From: Pseudomonas mangiferae
Lineage (GTDB): Bacteria > Pseudomonadota > Gammaproteobacteria > Pseudomonadales > Pseudomonadaceae
Assembly: GCF_007109405.1 (NCBI RefSeq)
Contig: NZ_VJOY01000022.1
Coordinates: 1 to 40,672 of the forward strand
DNA length: 40,672 nucleotides
Reading direction: 5' to 3'
Part shown: one piece after another, positions 1 through 7,626 of the stretch
Position numbering within the stretch: the first letter of the stretch is position 1
Layout: each line of letters begins with the position of its first letter
The notes under the pieces: generated by a model
Told to the model about the DNA's origin: nothing
What the model saw: the letters and a program-made list of their open reading frames with translations, nothing else
Databases searched by the model: none
Translations under genes and position numbers: made by a program

Positions 1-1115
1 AGCCCACCCACCGCCACCGCCGCCCACACTGGGCGACGCCCGCACCGCAGGTCGCCCAGCAGGCTGAACAACCCGAGGAACAAGCCGGGCAGCGCGTCCA
101 CCATCAACCGCGCGCCGTAGGACCAGCCCGCCCACCAGTGGGGAAAATGGCTGATGGAAACCAAGTGCGCCAGGGGCCAGGCCAGGGTGAGCAGACCCAG
201 GCCGAGGGCGTCGCGGCCCTGCCCCAGCCGCCCCAGGCTGCCCGCCAGCGACACCAGCAGGAATGGCGAATAGACCAGCAGGCCGCGGGCCGGGCTGATC
301 AGGTTGCCCCACAGTGCCGTAGCGAAATCGCCATCCTCCAGCCGCTTGGGCAGGTAGTAGTCCGGTAGCCACTGGCCGTATTCCAGCTGGCTGAAGCCGG
401 CGAACAACGCCAGCCAGGCCAGCAGCACGGTCCCCGCCAGCAGGGCCAGCCGGCGATCCCGGCAGCAGAAGCAGTAGAGCAGCAGGCAGGGCGCCAGCAG
501 CGCCAGGGTGGGCCGGCACAGGTAGGCCAGGAACAGCGCGCTGCCGATGGCCAGGGCGCGCCAGGCCATAGCCCAGGGCGGGTTGCGCACCGCCCAGTAG
601 AGCGCGGCGCTGGAGAACACGAAGGTGAAGTCGTGGGACCAGAGGCCGGTGCCCACGGTACTGGCCAGGGAACTGCCGAACCAGCACAGCCCGGCCAGCA
701 GCAGGCTCTGCCGCGGCCCCAGGTACAGCCGCGCGGTCTTGTACAGCAGGTAGAGGATCAGCCAGGCCGCGCCGGTGGAGAGGATCAGTTGCAACGGCGC
801 CTCGTCCTGGGTCATCCGCCACCCCGCGGCATGGGCCACGGCGACGGCGGGCGTGCTCAGCAGGGCTGTGCCCAGGGGGAAGTAGTTGTAGAAGTGCCCG
901 TTCTTTTCGTGAACGCGGAAGCCGAAGGTCTTCAGGTAGTCCGCGCCGTAGGCGTCCAGCTTCAGGGTGCCGCGTTCCACCAGGGACTCGCTCACCAGCA
1001 GCGTGCCCAGGGGGTCGCTCTCGGTGTTGCGGGTGCGCTGGGTGGCGATCACCAGCGCCACCAGCAGGGCCAGCAGCAGGGCGAGGCCGAAGGGCCTGGA
1101 AAGCGGTGAGGTCAT
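1..1115 (-). CDS. Multi-pass membrane protein, GT-C glycosyltransferase-like (3' end missing)
   Basis: The frame is open from an ATG at 1115 to the window edge (371 codons), so the C-terminus lies outside. The N-terminus has one hydrophobic helix (about residues 8-25), then a charged stretch reading ESLVERGTLKLDAYG. Several Leu/Ala-rich transmembrane helices follow, separated by short loops such as LPKRLEDGDF and SISHFPHWWAGW. An early extracytoplasmic loop after the first helix with a SLVERGTL-type motif is common in GT-C (ArnT/PMT-like) lipid-linked sugar transferases. I infer that class from architecture only. No catalytic residue can be proven here and the substrate is unknown. It could also be an uncharacterised polytopic protein. 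It is transcribed away from the rest of the window, and its start lies 91 bp from the stop of the next minus-strand gene. Confidence 0.6.
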   Translation of the reverse strand, partial: MTSPLSRPFGLALLLALLVALVIATQRTRNTESDPLGTLLVSESLVERGTLKLDAYGADYLKTFGFRVHEKNGHFYNYFPLGTALLSTPAVAVAHAAGWRMTQDEAPLQLILSTGAAWLILYLLYKTARLYLGPRQSLLLAGLCWFGSSLASTVGTGLWSHDFTFVFSSAALYWAVRNPPWAMAWRALAIGSALFLAYLCRPTLALLAPCLLLYCFCCRDRRLALLAGTVLLAWLALFAGFSQLEYGQWLPDYYLPKRLEDGDFATALWGNLISPARGLLVYSPFLLVSLAGSLGRLGQGRDALGLGLLTLAWPLAHLVSISHFPHWWAGWSYGARLMVDALPGLFLGLFSLLGDLRCGRRPVWAAVAVGG

Positions 1116-1206
1116 GGTCGGCGATCGCCTGCGCACCCGGGAAGCCGGGGATGATAGCGGCGCGCGGGGCAGGTTCAAGCCCGGCGACGCAGCCGCGTGC
1201 CGGGCG

Positions 1207-2115
1207 TCACTCGCTGCGGATCTGCGCGTGGCTGATCAGGGCGAAGATCAGGCTGCCGCCGACGATGTTGCCGCCCAGGGTGGGCAGGGCGAACTGCAAC
1301 CAGAACGCCTTCCAGCCGATCTCCCCGGCGAACACCAGGTAGCCCACTTCCGCGGAGCCCACCACGATGTGGGTGAAGCTGCCCAGGGCCATGCAATAGG
1401 TGACGATGATGATGATCCAGACCTTGGCGTTTTCCGCCGCCGGGATCAGCCAGACCATGGTGGCGATCATCCAGCCAGAGACGATGGCCTTGGCGAACAT
1501 GCCGTAGGCATCGTTGTGCATGACCTCCCGGCCGATCTCCAGGAAGGCCTGGTCGGTGGCGGCGTCGAAGATCGGCAGGTGCAGCATGGCGTAGGCGAAC
1601 GCCAGGGTGCCGGTCAGGTTGCCCAGCAGCACCACCGTCCACAACCGCAGCAACAGCAGGGCCTTGCCCAGCCCCGGCTCGGCCATCAGCGGCAGCACGG
1701 CGGTGAGGGTGTTCTCGGTGAACAGCTGCTGGCGGGCGAGGATCACCCCGAGGAAGCCCACCGGGTAGCCGAGGCTGGCCACCAGGGCGGTCAGCGGATG
1801 GCCGTCCAGGTGGGCGCGGAACAGGCCCATGGCCATCAGCGACAAGCCCAGGGTCGGCCCGGCGGCCAGGGCCGACCACCACAGCGCCTGCAGGGTGCGC
1901 TGCAACTCGTGGTCACCCTGGGTGCGGATGACCTCGTGGAGCACCCGCGCCTTGGGCGGCTGGCTCTTCTCGACGGTTTCCTGCTCGTCCCGGGACAGGT
2001 CCGGCTTGCCATGGCCGGAGGGGGAACCGTCCAGAGGGCGTTCGTCCCGCTCGTTGCGTGGCCTCTGGTCGGCGGCCTGCCAGTCCTCGTCCCGCGTCCC
2101 TTCACCTGCTGCCAT
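1207..2115 (-). CDS. Formate/nitrite transporter family protein (YfdC-like)
   Basis: A 302-residue inner-membrane protein. The first 55 or so residues are hydrophilic and charged. They are followed by six hydrophobic segments typical of the FNT (FocA/NirC) fold, including a helix with LGYPVGFLGVILARQQLFTE, the FNT signature ENTLTAVLPL, and a C-terminal GGNIVGGSLIFALI half-helix. FNT proteins form pentameric channels for small monovalent anions such as formate or nitrite. The long cytoplasmic N-terminal extension is a feature of the YfdC-like subgroup, whose substrate is not established. No formate or nitrite metabolism genes are adjacent, so the context does not help. The ATG at 2115 is preceded by a weak AGGGG. 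Confidence 0.85.
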   Translation of the reverse strand: MAAGEGTRDEDWQAADQRPRNERDERPLDGSPSGHGKPDLSRDEQETVEKSQPPKARVLHEVIRTQGDHELQRTLQALWWSALAAGPTLGLSLMAMGLFRAHLDGHPLTALVASLGYPVGFLGVILARQQLFTENTLTAVLPLMAEPGLGKALLLLRLWTVVLLGNLTGTLAFAYAMLHLPIFDAATDQAFLEIGREVMHNDAYGMFAKAIVSGWMIATMVWLIPAAENAKVWIIIIVTYCMALGSFTHIVVGSAEVGYLVFAGEIGWKAFWLQFALPTLGGNIVGGSLIFALISHAQIRSE

Positions 2116-2199
2116 GTCCGGCCCCTACTGCCTCGCGCGTTCCGCTATAGGCAGCGGGGCGCGGGCGGCGGTTCAACTCACCTGCGCGGGCCCGGCGTC

Positions 2200-2724
2200 C
2201 TAGAAGCGCAGGTACCAGAACAGCGCGGTCTCGCCCTGGAGCCCGTTCTGGGCGCTGTAGAGCAGGCGGTCGATGCCGCCCAGCTCGAACCCGACGTGTT
2301 GGTAGAAACGGCAGGCCGGCACGTTGGTGTCCTGGGTCTCCAGCATCAGCCCCGCCAGTCCGCGCTGTCGCGCCCAGGTCACCGCGGCCTCCATCAGCCG
2401 CTGCGCCACGCCACGGCGGCGGTGGCGCGCCTCGACACCCAGGTCCTCCACGCAGGCGTAGCCGTTCCATTGCTCGCCGAGCAGCAGGTAGCCGGCCCAG
2501 CCCTCTGCGTCCCGGACCGCCAGCAGGGCCCGGTCGGCCGCGTCGCGGGCCATGCGGAACGCCTCGGGGTCCTGGCCATAGTCCTTGCGGTAGGCGGGCA
2601 CCGGCCGCAGGCAGTCCTCCACCCGAACGCCGAAGGCCGGCTCGAACACCTGCGCCACCTCGAAGGCGAAATCGCCGTGCGCCAGCCAGGCGAAGAATTC
2701 CTCGTCTACCGCTTCGATTCGCAT
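2200..2724 (-). CDS. GNAT-family N-acetyltransferase (streptothricin acetyltransferase-like)
   Basis: A 174-residue single-domain GNAT enzyme, which transfers acetyl from acetyl-CoA to an amine. The acetyl-CoA-binding motif A is visible as VEDLGVEARHRRRGVAQRLM (R-R-x-G-V/I-A), followed by a beta-strand and helix reading GLMLETQDTNVPACRFYQ. The C-terminus reads GFELGGIDRLLYS and ends ALFWYLRF. The last three elements closely follow the plan of streptothricin acetyltransferases (Sat family), so the closest functional guess is an antibiotic or amino-group acetylase. GNAT substrates cannot be predicted reliably. AGGAGG lies about 11 bases upstream of the ATG. Confidence 0.85.
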   Translation of the reverse strand: MRIEAVDEEFFAWLAHGDFAFEVAQVFEPAFGVRVEDCLRPVPAYRKDYGQDPEAFRMARDAADRALLAVRDAEGWAGYLLLGEQWNGYACVEDLGVEARHRRRGVAQRLMEAAVTWARQRGLAGLMLETQDTNVPACRFYQHVGFELGGIDRLLYSAQNGLQGETALFWYLRF

Positions 2725-2789
2725 GCCGCCCTGCCCTCCTGGTTGCGATGCGGCTCATCTCAGCGGATGCCCCGCGACCTGGCAAGCCT

Positions 2790-3212
2790 TCAGTACCAGA
2801 CCCTGGCCGCCTCGCGCATGAAAATCTCCACGGTCTTCGGGCCGATGCCCTCGAACGCCTGCAGGCGTTTCTCGCAGTCGGCCCGGTCCGTGCTGGCCGC
2901 CCGCAGGTTGCCCAGGCGGCCGCCATAGTCCGCCTGCAGCCGGGCGCACAGCGCGAGCAGGCGCGCCGCGGTGGACTCGTCGTAGCGCACGTAGCGGGCC
3001 TCGCCCAGCATGCGCACCAGTTGGCGATGGCTGCACCGGCCCAGGGCCTGGGGCGTGTCGCAACGGTGGCGTTCGGCGATGACCCGGTAGGCCTCGGCAG
3101 CGATCTCACGCTGGATGCGCTTGCCGAACAGGAAACTGGCCAGCAGCCACTTGAACAGCCCGCCCTCGTCGCCCGGGTCGATGCCCAGGTCCTTCGCGGT
3201 GATCTCGCCCAT
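2790..3212 (-). CDS. Short helix-hairpin-helix protein, endonuclease III-like
   Basis: A 140-residue protein. The start at 3212 is preferred over an upstream ATG because CAGGAGG sits 6-8 bases before it and the upstream extension is Arg/Pro-rich shadow sequence. The body matches the N-terminal six-helix half of the HhH-GPD DNA glycosylase fold (LFKWLLASFLFGKRIQREIA), ending in a clear helix-hairpin-helix, FEGIGPKTVEIFM, whose Lys aligns with the catalytic Lys of endonuclease III. The protein stops about ten residues later. The catalytic Asp segment and Fe-S cluster found further on in endonuclease III are therefore missing. It could be a genuinely short DNA-binding family member or a C-terminally truncated glycosylase. 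Confidence 0.75.
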   Translation of the reverse strand: MGEITAKDLGIDPGDEGGLFKWLLASFLFGKRIQREIAAEAYRVIAERHRCDTPQALGRCSHRQLVRMLGEARYVRYDESTAARLLALCARLQADYGGRLGNLRAASTDRADCEKRLQAFEGIGPKTVEIFMREAARVWY

Positions 3213-3309
3213 GGCGCCCCTCCTGTGACCGGTCCCTGGTTTCGAGCGCCGCCGCCCCGTCGGGGTTCGCCCAGGACATCGCCCGTTCCGGCGTGGCGAA
3301 TTCACCGGC

Positions 3310-3327
3310 CTGTCACGCTAGCGTCAC
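3310..3327 (+). promoter_or_regulatory. PHO box (PhoB-binding site) upstream of phoA
   Basis: Two 7-base direct repeats, CTGTCAC and GCGTCAC, are separated by the 4 bases GCTA. This 18-bp arrangement matches the PhoB box consensus of two CTGTCAT-like repeats 11 bp apart. It ends 102 bp before the phoA start codon, as expected for a phosphate-starvation promoter. Confidence 0.75.
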
Positions 3328-3429
3328 GAACCTTCCCTAACGTCCAGCCTGCTTCATTCTGGCGGTGTCCGCGGAGCATCCGGCTGGGCCGGCGCGGTAC
3401 CGGAATTTTTCATAGCGAAGGATAGAGAC

Positions 3430-4878
3430 ATGACGACCCGCCACGCCCTGGCACTTTCGATCGCAGCCTCCATTGCCCTGCTGGCCACCGCCGGCTCCGC
3501 CTCGGCTCAGGACAGCCAGGAAAGTTCGACCAAGCTGATGCGGCACATGAGTGATCGCGCCGCCCGCGGCGACGTCACCCAGTTCGGCGGCGCGCGACGC
3601 GTCGACCGCAACCTGACCAACGAACTCAAGAATTCCCTGTCCGACGCGCCGGCGAAGAACGTGATCCTGCTGATCGGCGATGGCATGGGCGACTCGGAAA
3701 TCACCCTGGCGCGCAACTACGCCATGGGCGCCGGCGGCTACTTCAAGGGCATCGACGCCCTGCCCCTGACCGGCCAGTACACCCACTACGCCCTGCACAA
3801 GGACACCGGGCTGCCGGACTACGTCACCGATTCCGCCGCCTCCGCCACCGCCTGGTCCACCGGCACCAAGAGCTACAACGGCGCCCTCGGCGTGGACATC
3901 GACGAGAAGGACCACGTCACCCTGCTGGAGCTGGCCAAGGCCAAGGGCCTGGCCACCGGCAACGTGTCCACCGCGGAACTGGAGGACGCCACCCCCGCCG
4001 CGCAGATGTCCCACGTCACCTCGCGCAAGTGCTACGGCCCCAGCGTCACCAGCACGGACTGCCCGCGCAATGCCCGCGAGAACGGCGGCCGTGGCTCCAT
4101 CGCCGAGCAGATGCTGGACACCCGTCCGGACGTGGTGCTGGGCGGCGGCGCGAAGACCTTCGGCGAAGTGGCCAAGGCCGGCCAGTGGCAGGGTCTCACC
4201 CTGCTGGACCAGGCCCGTGCCCGCGGCTTCAAGGTGGTGAACGACCAGGCCGGTCTCGATGCCATCAAGGTGGCCGACCAGAACCAGCCGGTGCTGGGCC
4301 TGTTCGCCGACGGCAACATGCCGGTGCGCTGGATCGGCCCCAAGGCCAGCTACCACGGCAACCTGTCGCAGCCGGCGGTCACCTGCGAGGCCAACGCCGA
4401 GCGCGGCGCCAGCGTGCCCACCCTGTCGACCATGACCCAGAAGGCCATCGACCTGCTGAAGACCAACCGCAACGGCTTCTTCCTGCAGGTGGAAGGCGCG
4501 TCCATCGACAAGCAGGACCATGCCGCCAACCCCTGTGGCCAGATCGGCGAGACCGTCGACCTGGACGAAGCCGTGCAGGTGGCCCTGGCCTTCGCCAAGG
4601 CCGAGGGCAACACCCTGGTGATCGTCACCGCCGACCACGCCCACTCCAGCCAGATCATCCCGCCGGAAACCTCGGCGCCGGGCCTGTCCCAGGCCTTGCT
4701 GACCAAGGACGGCTCGGTCATGGCGGTGAGCTACGGCACCTCCGAGGGCAGCTCCCAGGAGCACACCGGGACCCAGCTGCGCGTTGCCGCCTATGGCCCG
4801 AACGCTGCCAACGTCACCGGCCTCACCGACCAGACCGACGTGTTCTTCACCATCCGCAACGCGCTGCAACTGCGCTGA
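3430..4878 (+). CDS. phoA: Alkaline phosphatase PhoA
   Basis: A 482-residue periplasmic or secreted phosphomonoesterase that releases phosphate from organic esters during phosphate starvation. A Sec signal peptide (residues 1-26, cleavage after ASA) is followed by the mature enzyme. Catalytic features are visible. IGDGMGD (about residues 82-88) carries a metal-binding Asp. TDSAAS carries the nucleophilic Ser135. A Glu/Asp/His metal site lies in [16 protein letters not shown], a further metal site in [11 protein letters not shown], and the last His in EHTGTQ. Cysteine pairs (SRKCYG, TDCPR) suggest disulfides. Its length is normal for the E. coli-type enzyme. It is monocistronic, behind a PHO box and ahead of a strong terminator. 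Confidence 0.97.
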   Translation: MTTRHALALSIAASIALLATAGSASAQDSQESSTKLMRHMSDRAARGDVTQFGGARRVDRNLTNELKNSLSDAPAKNVILLIGDGMGDSEITLARNYAMGAGGYFKGIDALPLTGQYTHYALHKDTGLPDYVTDSAASATAWSTGTKSYNGALGVDIDEKDHVTLLELAKAKGLATGNVSTAELEDATPAAQMSHVTSRKCYGPSVTSTDCPRNARENGGRGSIAEQMLDTRPDVVLGGGAKTFGEVAKAGQWQGLTLLDQARARGFKVVNDQAGLDAIKVADQNQPVLGLFADGNMPVRWIGPKASYHGNLSQPAVTCEANAERGASVPTLSTMTQKAIDLLKTNRNGFFLQVEGASIDKQDHAANPCGQIGETVDLDEAVQVALAFAKAEGNTLVIVTADHAHSSQIIPPETSAPGLSQALLTKDGSVMAVSYGTSEGSSQEHTGTQLRVAAYGPNAANVTGLTDQTDVFFTIRNALQLR

Positions 4879-4901
4879 TCCACGGCTCGACGCCACCCAC
4901 G

Positions 4902-4928
4902 AAAAACGGACCCTCGGGTCCGTTTTTT
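4902..4928. terminator. Bidirectional rho-independent terminator between phoA and the HIT gene
   Basis: A hairpin stem of ACGGACCC and GGGTCCGT around a 2-base loop is flanked by an A-run on the left and seven Ts on the right. It can therefore terminate phoA on the plus strand and, less strongly, the convergent HIT gene on the minus strand. Confidence 0.9.
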
Positions 4929-4944
4929 TCGTTTCGGGCCGGCC

Positions 4945-5388
4945 TCAGGCCGGGGCGTCGAAACGCTGGCGCAGGCGCACCGCCAGGCGCTCCAGCTCGG
5001 CGGGGTCGGCCTTGCCCTGGGCATGGTTGCCCAGCCCCTGGTCGGCGTAGCGCGGGACGATGTGCATATGGATATGGAACACCGTCTGCCCGCCCGGGGC
5101 GCCGTTGAACTGCATGAGCTGCACGCCGTCGGGCTTCAGCTCATCCACCACCACCCGGGCCACCTTCTGCACCGCCAGGGCCAGGGTGCACAGGGTGTCC
5201 GGCTCGATCTCCAGCAGGTTGCGCGCCGTGGCCCGCTTGGGGATCACCAGGGTGTGGCCGAAGGACTGGGGGAACAGGTCGAGGAAGGCGAGCACGTCGT
5301 CGTCCTCGTAGATGCGGAAGCAAGGGGCATCGCCGCGGATGATCTGGGCGAAGATGTTCTGTGGATCGTAATCGCCGTACAGGCTCAT
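4945..5388 (-). CDS. HIT-family nucleotide hydrolase/transferase
   Basis: A 147-residue histidine-triad protein of the Hint/Fhit superfamily. These enzymes hydrolyse or transfer AMP from nucleotide conjugates through a His nucleophile. The triad is seen at residues 105-109 in VFHIHMHIVPRY, preceded by the conserved strand HTLVIPKR and NGAPGGQTV. The ATG at 5388 is chosen over the one at 5400 because GGAG lies 7 bases before it, whereas no ribosome site precedes the longer start. Substrate and partners are unknown. It is convergent with phoA across a shared terminator. Confidence 0.93.
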   Translation of the reverse strand: MSLYGDYDPQNIFAQIIRGDAPCFRIYEDDDVLAFLDLFPQSFGHTLVIPKRATARNLLEIEPDTLCTLALAVQKVARVVVDELKPDGVQLMQFNGAPGGQTVFHIHMHIVPRYADQGLGNHAQGKADPAELERLAVRLRQRFDAPA

Positions 5389-5453
5389 GGTGGTCTCCAT
5401 GCAAGGGTTCGCAGGCGACCATACCGGTTTATCGACGACGGGTTAAGGTGGCC

Positions 5454-5485
5454 GCCGGTTCGCCGGTTCGCCGGTTCGCCGGGTC
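5454..5485. repeat. Four tandem copies of an 8-bp unit
   Basis: The octamer GCCGGTTC is repeated three times exactly and a fourth time with one change (GCCGGGTC), followed by related GC-rich sequence. It lies in the 120-bp gap between the HIT gene start and the end of the monooxygenase-like gene. This looks like a slippage-prone intergenic repeat. No function is evident. Confidence 0.8.
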
Positions 5486-5520
5486 GCCGGCGGGTCGAAC
5501 CGGTCTGGGGCGCGTACGGC

Positions 5521-5862
5521 TCAGTGGGGCTCGCCCGCCTCGTCCGCGCTGAACCCGTAGGCCCGTTCCACCCGCGCCACCCGGGTGGCGAAGGCGTGGT
5601 ACCAGTCGGTGCGGCCGCGCTCGCGCACGGCGGCATGCTCGGCGTGGTCATGCCAGGCGCGGATCGCCGCCTCGCTCTCCCAGTAGGACACCGTCAGCCC
5701 GAGGCCGTCGGAGCGGGCCGACTCCACACCGAGGAAGCCGGGCTGGTGCTGCGCCAGTTCCAGCATCCGGCGGGCCGCCTCGGCGTAGCCCGACGCGTCG
5801 TCGCGGCGCCGGGAGCTGAAGATCACCGCGTAGTACGGCGGCCGCGGCGTGTCGGCGATCAA
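5521..5862 (-). CDS. Antibiotic biosynthesis monooxygenase (ABM)-like small protein
   Basis: A 113-residue protein of the dimeric ferredoxin-like ABM fold. Visible elements are the first strand YYAVIFSSRR, a helix with AEAARRMLELAQHQPGFLGV, a strand SDGLGLTVSYWESEAAIRAW and a helix HAEHAAVRERGRTDWY. These are the usual order of ABM/YgiN-type proteins. The start is inferred as a TTG at 5862. It overlaps the stop of the upstream amidotransferase-like gene by four bases (TTGA) and has GGAGG 7-8 bases before it. No ATG in this frame is early enough to retain strand 1. Such proteins may oxidise quinols or bind small ligands. The actual activity is unknown. Confidence 0.8.
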   Translation of the reverse strand: MIADTPRPPYYAVIFSSRRRDDASGYAEAARRMLELAQHQPGFLGVESARSDGLGLTVSYWESEAAIRAWHDHAEHAAVRERGRTDWYHAFATRVARVERAYGFSADEAGEPH

Positions 5863-6590
5863 CCGACGCGCCTCCGCTCGTGGGCCGCCTGCACCGCGCA
5901 GGCCCCCACCAGGCCGGCCACCACCGGCGGCAGGCGCCCGGCCAGGGCGGCCCGCTCCGGCTGGAACAGGGTGGCGAGGAAGAACGGGTGGTCCTGCAAC
6001 TCGATGGCGCGCACCTCGCCGGCCTCGTCCAGGCCGCTGGCCTGCAGCCGCTCGGCCATCAGCGGCTCGCGGAAGGCCGTTTGCAGGCCATAGCGGCACA
6101 GGTATTCCTCGGTGATTTCCAGCACGCCGTAGAGCTCGGCGATCTGGGTGCCGGAGACCAGCTTCACCCGGCCCGCCACGTCCACCAGGGCGCAGCTCAG
6201 GGGGGCGATCAGCGGGTCCGGCGCCTCGGGGTTCAGCTCCGCGTGCTGCGCCTCGCCCCAGCCCAGGCAGTGGCGGGCGTACTCCAGCAGGGTGTGCTGG
6301 AAGCCGCCACAGGTGCCGAGGAACGGTACCTCGTGCTCCCGGGCGTAGCGGATTGCGGTCAGTGCACCGTCGGTGTCGCGGTAGGGGCTGCCCGGCACGC
6401 ACCAGATGCCGTCGTAGTCGGCGAGGACGCTGCCGTCGCCGATCCGCTCGGTGCCCAGCCAGTCGGCCTCTACCTTCACCTGCAAGGCCTCGCCGGCCAT
6501 CTCCAGCGCCAGGGGAATCGCCTGGTGCGCCTTGATCTGTTCGCTACGCTCGCCCACGAGGGCGATCCTGACCCGATTCACGCTGAACAT
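5859..6590 (-). CDS. Class I glutamine amidotransferase-like protein (CTP synthase C-terminal-related)
   Basis: A 243-residue stand-alone domain resembling the glutaminase half of CTP synthase. It begins with the strand VNRVRIALVGERSEQIKAH and has the oxyanion strand YDGIWCVPGSPY and the nucleophile elbow FLGTCGGFQHTLLEYAR, where Cys is in the expected G-T-C-G-G position. A C-terminal region with LQDHPFFLATLFQPER matches the catalytic His/Glu segment (HPFF.A..FQPE). No synthetase domain is attached. The ATG at 6590 has AGAGGAG before it and removes a long upstream antisense extension. It is coupled to the downstream ABM-like gene and divergent from a LysR regulator. The acceptor substrate is unknown. 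Confidence 0.88.
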   Translation of the reverse strand: MFSVNRVRIALVGERSEQIKAHQAIPLALEMAGEALQVKVEADWLGTERIGDGSVLADYDGIWCVPGSPYRDTDGALTAIRYAREHEVPFLGTCGGFQHTLLEYARHCLGWGEAQHAELNPEAPDPLIAPLSCALVDVAGRVKLVSGTQIAELYGVLEITEEYLCRYGLQTAFREPLMAERLQASGLDEAGEVRAIELQDHPFFLATLFQPERAALAGRLPPVVAGLVGACAVQAAHERRRVG

Positions 6591-6698
6591 GCCGCTGCTC
6601 CTCTCGCTCGCACTACCGACTGGCCCGACGGGCGGAGCCACTATAAGCTGGCGTCCACGCAACAAATATTGGCGTTCAGACAAGCGAAGCATGCAGCG
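6591..6698. promoter_or_regulatory. Divergent promoter region, LysR regulator / amidotransferase-like operon
   Basis: This 108-bp AT-richer gap separates two divergent starts. It contains the imperfect dyad CAAATATTGG near its centre, the kind of T-N11-A sequence LysR proteins bind. By the usual arrangement the LysR protein would autoregulate and control the divergent genes. I cannot define exact -35/-10 boxes. Confidence 0.4.
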
Positions 6699-7562
6699 AT
6701 GCAATATCGAGTCGATTATTCCGACCTGACCCTGGTGCTGGCCCTGGTACGTGGCCGCTCCCTGGCGCGGGCCGCGGAAATGCTCCAGGTGGACGTGTCC
6801 ACGGTGTTCCGCTCGGTGCGCCGGCTGGAAGCGGCCTTGGGCACCGCGCTGTTCGAGAAGAGCCGCCGCGGCTACCTGCCCACCGGCGCCGCCCAGGCCC
6901 TGGCGGAACAGGCCGAGCGCGCCGAGCAGGCGCTGGACGCGGCGCGGGTCGCCCTGGAACAGGGCCAGCAGGTGGTCAGCGGGACGGTCCGGGTGACCTG
7001 CACCGACGCGGTGCTGCACAGCCTGCTGCTGCCGGCCCTGGCGCGCTTCATGCCGTCGTATCCGGCGCTGTCCCTGGAACTGGCCACCTCCAACGAATTT
7101 GCCAACCTCAGCCGGCGTGACGCGGACATCGCCCTGCGCCTCACCAACACCCCTCCAGAGCACCTGGTAGGCCGACGCCTCGGGGTCATCTCCTACGCCA
7201 TCTACGGGCGCGCCGGGTTTCGCGAGGCGGTGGCCCGGGAACCGGCGCGGCTGCCGTGGATCGTGGTGGACGACGCCATGCCCGACCACACCACGGTGGT
7301 CTGGCGCCGCCAGCACCACCCCGACGTCACCCCGGCCTACCGCTGCAGCGGCATGTTCTCGGTGGCCCGGCTGGTCCAGGCCGGCCTCGGCGTGGCGGCC
7401 CTGGCGGACTTCGTCGCCCGCGACCTGGACGGCCTGGAACGCCTGTCCGACGCCCTGCCCGGCTGCGACAGCGAACTCTGGCTGCTCACCCGCCCCGACT
7501 GCCGCGCCCTGCGCTCGGTGCAGACCCTGTTCGACGAACTGACCCGCTCGGTGCGCCCCTGA
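6699..7562 (+). CDS. LysR-family transcriptional regulator
   Basis: A 287-residue protein. The N-terminal winged helix-turn-helix (residues 5-65) reads SLARAAEMLQVDVSTVFRSV then LEAALGTALFEKSRRGYLPT, the canonical LysR DNA-binding region. The rest is a periplasmic-binding-protein-like effector domain with LRRRDADIALRL-like sequence (SRRDADIALRLTN) and AGLGVAALADFVA near the C-terminus. The ATG at 6699 is chosen because the sequence before it is intergenic and non-conserved. It is divergent from the amidotransferase/ABM pair, which is its likely target. Its inducer is unknown. Confidence 0.92.
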   Translation: MQYRVDYSDLTLVLALVRGRSLARAAEMLQVDVSTVFRSVRRLEAALGTALFEKSRRGYLPTGAAQALAEQAERAEQALDAARVALEQGQQVVSGTVRVTCTDAVLHSLLLPALARFMPSYPALSLELATSNEFANLSRRDADIALRLTNTPPEHLVGRRLGVISYAIYGRAGFREAVAREPARLPWIVVDDAMPDHTTVVWRRQHHPDVTPAYRCSGMFSVARLVQAGLGVAALADFVARDLDGLERLSDALPGCDSELWLLTRPDCRALRSVQTLFDELTRSVRP

Positions 7563-7626
7563 ACCGGAAACCGCTTCGGGACCGGCGACCGCCCGTCCTC
7601 GCTCTCCCCTCTGCCCAGGACCCACG

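Noticed and set aside
967-2928. 653-codon plus-strand open frame
   Set aside because: It lies antisense to the transporter and acetyltransferase genes, is rich in Gln/Arg/Gly and shows no domain. GC-rich DNA commonly yields such shadows.
3337-4896. 519-codon minus-strand open frame
   Set aside because: Antisense to phoA, which has all catalytic residues.
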